From Rhynchopus sp. YZ270_cl-10 (Eukaryota; Euglenozoa; Diplonemea; Diplonemida; Diplonemidae), in assembly GCA_964035575.1 (NCBI GenBank), contig OZ037858.1:310001-374000 (forward strand): 64,000 bases of DNA. The letters are read 5' to 3'. Positions within the stretch are counted from its first letter, which is position 1. The number at the start of each line of letters is the position of its first letter. A program made the position numbers and the translations under genes. Positions 58,838 to 64,000 of this stretch are shown here, piece after piece. Below the pieces are notes generated by a model. It searched no databases. It was given only the letters and a program-made list of their open reading frames with translations, and was not told the origin of the DNA.

Positions 58838-59590
58838 TCATATCGGTGGGTCTTCTTTGACTTCTTCGGAGCTCCACATCGGGACTTCGGGGAGCACAGC
58901 GTACGGACCTTCTGCAGGGATACGGTCCTTTTCGACGACACCTGCCGTTCCCTCGGGGAGGCCTGCATCAACATTTACTCTGAGCATACCCCGTTGTATT
59001 CTGTCGACAAAGAACTCTACGTCGTGGCGGGAGTAGCTTGTGTATGGGACGTCCGGTTCTTGCCCGGTCTCTGATAGCGCGCATTGGATCATGATAGAGG
59101 GCGACACGTAACGCATGTTTTTGAGACTGCGGTACCAGTCGCCTACTCGGTCGACACAGCGCCATGGGCGTGCACCTTCGTAAGGGTTCACTCCTATGGA
59201 GGCGACGCGCAGGTCTACGTCGTAGGGGATTTTGCTGTAGTGTGGTTGGCCGGGGAGGATGGTGAAGTGCCATGAGTCGGGATAGCCGTTTGTGTACTGC
59301 TGGTCGAGGGCAAGTGTGTTCGCGTAGTAGTCGTTTGGTTGGAGGCTTTCGGGAAGCAGGTATTTGCCCTGGCGGCCGTAGTTCGCGCGGCATCGGTCGT
59401 GGCAGTCCTCGGGGACGCCTGGGCGCGACTTCGTCTGGTGTTCCTCCTGCAGCTCCACAACATTGCGCGCAATCCGCTGCCCCGCCAGCTGCTCCATCAT
59501 GACAGCCTTGTCCGCATCTCGCTTCCGCACCTCATCAGTAGTCCGTGTACGCATCCCTGCGTTCCCTTCCATCACAAACGCTTGCCCCAT
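58838..59590 (-). CDS. conserved-looking protein of unknown function
   Basis: 250 aa, ATG at 59590 (first in frame). Mostly hydrophilic with many Tyr, Pro and Arg; a charged N-terminal helix (about 15-50) is followed by a mixed region with DSWHFTILPGQPHYSKIPYD and RPWRCVDRVGDWYRSLKN. No membrane segment, signal peptide or known motif. Even composition and an uninterrupted frame argue for a real gene. No function can be given. Confidence 0.7.
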   Translation of the reverse strand: MGQAFVMEGNAGMRTRTTDEVRKRDADKAVMMEQLAGQRIARNVVELQEEHQTKSRPGVPEDCHDRCRANYGRQGKYLLPESLQPNDYYANTLALDQQYTNGYPDSWHFTILPGQPHYSKIPYDVDLRVASIGVNPYEGARPWRCVDRVGDWYRSLKNMRYVSPSIMIQCALSETGQEPDVPYTSYSRHDVEFFVDRIQRGMLRVNVDAGLPEGTAGVVEKDRIPAEGPYAVLPEVPMWSSEEVKEDPPI

Positions 59591-60065
59591 ATTTGCCCTC
59601 TGTCTAATACCCTAAATGATGTGGAAACGGAGGGAGGGGGAGGGCGAGGGGGGAGAGGGATATACTTTGGTTTCAGGAAAGAGCGGGAAAGCGCAAAGCT
59701 GTGTGGGAAACAACTGGCACGCCAATGACGTTGGGTTGGAACCCACTCTGAAAGTGTTGGCTGGCAAGACGGAGCGCAGACAGCTTTGCGCCATAACCGA
59801 TTCGATTGCAGACCATCCAACGTTCTTCTGAGGGTTCCCCTTTTACTTTTCTACCTCTTCTGAGCACTGCACCACTCCTACACCGCACCACAATGAGAAA
59901 TGAGTAATGTTTCACTTTTTTGACTTATATCTGTTCATCTGTTTTTCTCTCTCGCCTGGAAAGGCGGGAAAAAAAGGGGGATGGAGCAAAAAAAAACAAA
60001 ATACCAAACACCTCACCGGATACCGGTGGCTGTAGGTATCGGGGTTATTCCCTGAGGGGGTCTTT
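59591..60065. other. intergenic spacer
   Basis: No gene. A diverged LINE-tail-like string (CAAACACCTCACCGGATACC) lies at about 60006-60045. Confidence 0.55.
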
Positions 60066-61490
60066 TTAAGCAAGGGCTGGGAGAGGTTGCAGTTTGTTGC
60101 GTGCGATCCATTTACGATGGCGGTTTTGTTGGACTATGGTGGATTCGTAGCGGGACATTTGTTTGCGGCATTCCATTCGGTTATCCTTTTCTTGGACCCG
60201 CCATGCAAGCTGTTCTTTGAGGAAGGCTCGGCGTCGTTTTGCCTGCGCGATTGCGTCGTCTCGGTCGATCTGGGCAAGCTCACGTTGGAAATTCTTCGTC
60301 TGCTCCTCTTCCGCACGCCTTTCCCTTGCAAGACGCTCCCGCACCCCCTCGGCCTCCAGCTTCTGCAACTTCCCCTCCCTCTCTGCCTTCTCCTTCACAA
60401 CCCTACTCCGTTTTGTCTCCTGCTTCTTCTCCTGCCTCTCTGCGTCTACAAGACGTCGATACAAAGCCAGCTGCTGCTTTTCCTCTTCTGCGCGCTTTAC
60501 ATTCACGTCGTACTGCTTTTGCTTGCCAAGCACCCTTTCTATGCGCTCTTTGTCTTGTATCTCTCGGAGTTGTAGGCGTTCGCGTTGTTCGGTGTCGGTT
60601 TCTTCTCGAAGCAGGTTGCGGGCGTGCTTCTCCATCATGCGGAGGTGGTCGCGTTCAGCATCTCTTCTGTGCATCTGTTCTGCCCGTTCACGGTGTTTTT
60701 GTTGTAGGGCACGTTCCTTTGCTTCGCGTGCTTCTCGTATTTTTTCCATGTTTGCGAGGCGTAGTGCACGGTGTTCCTCGCTTCGTGCTACCTTTTGTAA
60801 GCAGGCGCGTTCGGCAAGATCTTCGCGTCGTTGGTCGTCGTGTGCAGATTGTGTTTGGAGGTTTTCTGCAGAATAGTCGTGGCGGTTCGCTGCAGCGTCT
60901 CTGTGGGATTCCCATTGTTTGAGGAAGGTGCGTGCTGCATCCCTCTTCTCGTTGGTCATGATCTGCGCGCGGTGTTGTGCAGAGGCGGTCTGGGTGTTGA
61001 TTTTGTGTTCGACGTTGCGTCGTCGCGCTTCGTCGCGTTGCGCAACTAATTGTCGTGCATCAGGTTTGTCAGGTAGGATATCCGCTATTTGCAGTCTCGT
61101 TGATGTGGAAATAGATTTAGAGATAGCGGAAACATCACTGCGGGAAGACCGGAGGGGGCCGAGGGTGGTGAGGTTGGTAGGGAGCTTGAGGGGTTGGAGG
61201 GTGGGGCATGGTGTTGTAAGCATGCCAGGCATGGAGGCCACGGTGCGCATGATGTTCGCCTGGCGTTGATACCGCACATCGCTTATCAAGCGGCTGCGGT
61301 TCTTCCTCCAGTGTGCCTGTCTCTGTTTTGCCTCGCCCTCTCGGTTCCCGCTCTTCTTCAGAAAAGCTTCCCAAGGTACATAATACAGCTGTGCCTGATC
61401 TACCCCCAACTCTGCGCATGCATGCAAACTCCGTGGAGACGTCAACAACACCCCACTGCTTTTAAACTCATCAAACGATTCAATATCCAT
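60066..61490 (-). CDS. CCDC177/CCDC185-like (DUF4659) coiled-coil protein
   Basis: 474 aa from the ATG at 61490; the longer open frame upstream starts with a non-ATG codon. The N-terminus carries the family-type motif LLTSPRSLHACAELGV followed by a YYVPWEAF segment, as in vertebrate CCDC177/CCDC185. From about residue 170 to 460 it is almost wholly a basic/acidic alpha-helical coiled coil (many ARE, EKERAL, QQKHRE heptads). Such proteins are often ciliary or centrosomal; a flagellar role here is inference. No intron is needed. Confidence 0.75.
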   Translation of the reverse strand: MDIESFDEFKSSGVLLTSPRSLHACAELGVDQAQLYYVPWEAFLKKSGNREGEAKQRQAHWRKNRSRLISDVRYQRQANIMRTVASMPGMLTTPCPTLQPLKLPTNLTTLGPLRSSRSDVSAISKSISTSTRLQIADILPDKPDARQLVAQRDEARRRNVEHKINTQTASAQHRAQIMTNEKRDAARTFLKQWESHRDAAANRHDYSAENLQTQSAHDDQRREDLAERACLQKVARSEEHRALRLANMEKIREAREAKERALQQKHRERAEQMHRRDAERDHLRMMEKHARNLLREETDTEQRERLQLREIQDKERIERVLGKQKQYDVNVKRAEEEKQQLALYRRLVDAERQEKKQETKRSRVVKEKAEREGKLQKLEAEGVRERLARERRAEEEQTKNFQRELAQIDRDDAIAQAKRRRAFLKEQLAWRVQEKDNRMECRKQMSRYESTIVQQNRHRKWIARNKLQPLPALA

Positions 61491-61869
61491 TCTTTGTGGG
61501 TATAAAATAGTAGGATCGGGGTAGGTAAGTAAAGTTGTTTTGGTTGATTGCACAAATCCTCCTGAGGGATGATTGGCGGTACCGGTAATACTACTTCTCC
61601 TTTAAAGCAAGCTTCGTAGGAATTTTAAAAAAAAAATGTTACCTTCCCCAAAGGGCCTGTAGATTGGAGGGGGGTTGGGGGTTGGGGATTGGGTTTGAAA
61701 TCAAAACATAGATTTATAGAGAAATAATTGAAAGGGTATTTCAACAGATAACAATCAATAAATTGATAGCATAGGAGGAGGGATCAATAAAAATTGGGGG
61801 AAAACAGTTTTTTGGTAGATCTTTTTTAACAAATGAGAGCAGTAGTACTAGAGGGGTATTTTATTTTTT

Positions 61870-61915
61870 GAAAACTTGGTTGTATTAGTGCAGCCCAGAG
61901 GATGAACTCCACTAT
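61870..61915. repeat. short dispersed repeat, family I
   Basis: Plus-strand GAAAACTTGGTTGTATTAGT then GCAGCCCAGAGGATGAACTC. Confidence 0.8.
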
Positions 61916-62200
61916 CTTTATTTTTTGGCCAAAAATAAAACGGAAGACTTGCAGATAGCTTGTCCTTTTTTGAAGTTGGGGGGTTTTTTTTTTGTGTCAC
62001 CGACCCCACATTCGTTCGCCTTGAGCGAAGGAAGGAGGACACGGCAAGGGTTCTTCTGTACACCCCCCTTTTCAGAGATCAGTCCTCACCTTGTTTGTGC
62101 GTATAGTGTGTAATAAATATTCTGTGGTGATATTTTTATTGAAATACGCACTGACTAGCCGTGAAGAGGAAACTTCTTTGAGGCCAAAAAAAAAAACAAA

Positions 62201-62253
62201 AGTGAAGTTGATAGTACAAACGCCTCTGGGACGCAGGCACTGACACTTCGCAG
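62201..62253 (-). repeat. LINE 3'-tail-like repeat (family IV)
   Basis: Plus-strand GTGAAGTTGATAGTACAAAC then GCCTCTGGGACGCAGGCACT, nearly identical to the last 45 bp of the LINE. Confidence 0.8.
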
Positions 62254-63194
62254 CCAAAAAAAAAAGAGGAGGAGGGATGAACACTTCCCCTTTTGCCTCC
62301 TCTGTTCACTTCCCTACGCACCCCCTTTACACGTGAGTCTACAACCACGTTATACCCTTCGTGTTTTCTGTACTCAAAAAATCGGATTTTTTTTTATATA
62401 AATTAACTGTCCCCATTTTCCCCCCAAAAGAAACGTTTCTCCCTTAGCAATTCATTTACACCGTTTTTTTTCTTTTCTTTTTCGCAGGCGATACAACAAA
62501 GATCTCAATTTTTTTTTTCGACAAAAAAAAATAAACCAAAAATACAGGCAGGTTCTGTAGGCCACCCAAGAAAGGTTAGGGCGTACACAAAAAAAGATTT
62601 TTTTTTTTTTTTTTTGCCGTACATTTCTTTTACGTTGTTCGCGATTTGGGACGGTGAAAGGTGAAACAAAAAAAAGGTTACAAAAAAGAGGGGGAATTTG
62701 GAGGGAGCTTTGGGAGCACGTAGGTGGTGCGTATGGGGAAGCTTCTAAGCAAAAAAAAAAAAAAGAGAAAAAAGAGGGAAAAAAAAACGTTCGACCTGAG
62801 ATCAAACAAGATTCACACACAATTTTTTTTTTTTGAGCCATTTGAACTTCACAAATGAATATCTCTCAAAAAAATACTACAAGGGAAAAATGGGATGTTA
62901 GCCACTTCCACCTGCTTCGAACTTCTTTTCCCATCCTCAAAAAAAATGGGTCAAACAAAGGGGATGCGTGGGGTTTTTTTTACAAAGGAAAGAAAAAAAA
63001 ATCTCCTTACAATGGGGATTGGGGGAGTAAAGACCACTGTACCGTTGGGAACATTGTCATATGTTTGTTTGTTAAAAAATTTTTTTGCGCGGAAAAGAAA
63101 AAAGAAAAAAAGAACTGTCTACAAATGGGTTGCGAGGGGGTGGGGGATATAACTGTTATTGTTGGTTGGTTGGGAGTGTTGTCGCGTTTGGTGT

Positions 63195-64000
63195 TCACAG
63201 CTCAGCCAGCATTACTGCAGCGCTCTTTTGCCTGCCACTGCGTTTATAGGTCATCTGGACCGGCTCTCCACTCTGAATAGATTGATTGAGTTGTAGTTAT
63301 TATAAAAAAGAGAAGTTGAAAGTGCAAACGCCTCAACCGTTCATCGGCGAACGCAGACAATGGAGAAAAAAAAAATGTAAAATAATCTGACTAACAGTCA
63401 GACACCAAGAGTGATCAGCACCTCATATGTCACAAGTAATGGGGATAATTCAAAAAAAACCATTCAATTCAGGAGAGCAGAAAAAGCAGAGATCATACCT
63501 TCTGTGCCTTCATCGCTGCTCCGTAGGACTTCTTATCACTCACCTTCACCCGTCCCACCTGTGTGAGAACGTCGTTCAGCTTGAGCCCAGCCCTGTCTGC
63601 AGGGCCGTCTGGGGTCAGCTCTGTGATTTTCAGGTCGTTGGCGAGCTTGAATCCTGCGACCGCTTTTGGCTTGGCTTTTTTTGCTGCAGATCCCGATCTG
63701 CGGAGAGAAGCTTCGCGTGCTAGTCGCTGTGGATGTGGTTTGTTTGGGGGAGGAGTGTGGCAAAGGGCTTTGTGTACATACCGGTGTTCCAGTCTCGTGT
63801 TCTCTCAAGTCGTCGTCGTCGGGCCCACCGACACCGTGCCCGTCGCTGGGGAAGTCCATCTCCGCCACCTTGACACTGCCGAACACCGCCTCCTGCAGGC
63901 CGAGCTCCTCAATACCAGCACGGCCCAGCTTGTACAGCTGCTTGCGCATCCTGTTCTCCCAGACAATGATGACCATGTCAATCAGAAGCATCTGGTTCTT
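63195..64000 (-). CDS. PDZ-domain protein, 3' part (5' end beyond the window)
   Basis: Exons 64000-63782 (open at the edge), 63726-63499 and 63272-63195 join in phase 0. Introns of 55 and 226 bp begin GTATGT and GTATGA. The first part (WENRMRKQLYKLGRAGIEEL...) is charged; the second starts RLAREASLRRSGSAAKKAKP. The PDZ domain follows: carboxylate-loop region AVAGFKLANDLKITELTPDG, then PADRAGLKLNDVLTQVGRVK and, in the last exon, SGEPVQMTYKRSG...VMLAEL then stop. It would bind C-terminal peptides of partner proteins. Splicing is essential, as the unspliced frame lacks the domain. Intron 2 contains a LINE-tail repeat. Total length unknown. Confidence 0.85.
63312..63358 (-). repeat. LINE 3'-tail-like repeat (family IV), intronic
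   Basis: Plus-strand GAAGTTGAAAGTGCAAACGC then CTCAACCGTTCATCGGCGAA. Lies in the last intron of the PDZ gene. Confidence 0.65.

Larger units (their letters stand above)
61491..63194. other. intergenic spacer
   Basis: No gene supported. It carries a family I repeat (61870-61915), a LINE-tail fragment (62201-62253) and many A/T runs. Confidence 0.6.

Noticed and set aside
1-64000. CRISPR arrays, rRNA genes, bacterial promoters or terminators
   Set aside because: None seen; repeats here lack spacer-repeat periodicity and the sequence is eukaryotic.

Overview
The window looks like nuclear DNA of a euglenozoan protist, most likely a diplonemid. Three things point there. (1) Every protein gene I can support lies on the minus strand, spaced as in a polycistronic transcription unit. 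(2) A 38-nt sequence at 40532-40569 (minus strand, CCAACGATTT...GTTTCTGTACTTCATTG) is nearly identical to the diplonemid spliced leader (SL) as I remember it. (3) Pyrimidine tracts ending in AG sit just upstream of several start codons, as expected for trans-splicing. The genes also carry conventional cis-introns. I infer 17, all starting GTATG and ending AG, from 38 bp to 6.7 kb long; GTATG was partly used as a search cue.

Layout from right to left (direction of transcription): PDZ-domain protein, 5' end cut by the window (64000-63195); CCDC177/185-like coiled-coil protein (61490-60066); unknown 250-aa protein (59590-58838); AAAP amino-acid transporter with one intron (58309-56577); a repeat-rich stretch; GST-C/F-box protein (51547-50435); another repeat-rich stretch of nearly 7 kb; a 5'-nucleotidase that appears spliced to a C-terminal ankyrin region (43631-33026); small membrane protein (32248-31886); kelch/coiled-coil protein (31518-29860); membrane protein (28430-27729); ubiquitin-like + leucine-rich-repeat protein (27238-26078); PPEF/RdgC-type protein phosphatase (25343-23346); Vma12/TMEM199-like V-ATPase assembly factor (21621-20443); MDR oxidoreductase (20202-19194); two large adjacent coiled-coil proteins (18946-17282 and 16823-11997); MICU-type mitochondrial calcium-uptake regulator (11752-8305); and an unknown protein ending in a CaaX prenylation box (7033-4815).

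Mobile DNA is prominent. A complete-looking LINE (34110-40571) lies in sense orientation inside an intron of the nucleotidase/ankyrin gene. It begins with the SL sequence, is flanked by an 8-bp target duplication, and has its gag-like ORF1 and its endonuclease/reverse-transcriptase ORF2 in one frame, separated by a single TGA followed by CGG. The MICU gene has an intron of 2.2 kb holding a hAT-type MITE and a 1570-bp inverted-repeat element. That element contains 55 copies of a 9-mer and 88 copies of a 5-mer. Three hAT-like MITEs have exact 8-bp target duplications. The remaining spacers are dense in short dispersed repeats (40-110 bp), nearly all in one orientation relative to the genes; one family is the 3' tail of the LINE.

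Gene functions are mixed (membrane transport, calcium handling, V-ATPase assembly, phosphatases, cytoskeletal-type coiled coils). I see no metabolic operon, as expected for a polycistronic but functionally unlinked euglenozoan array. All intron models are by eye.
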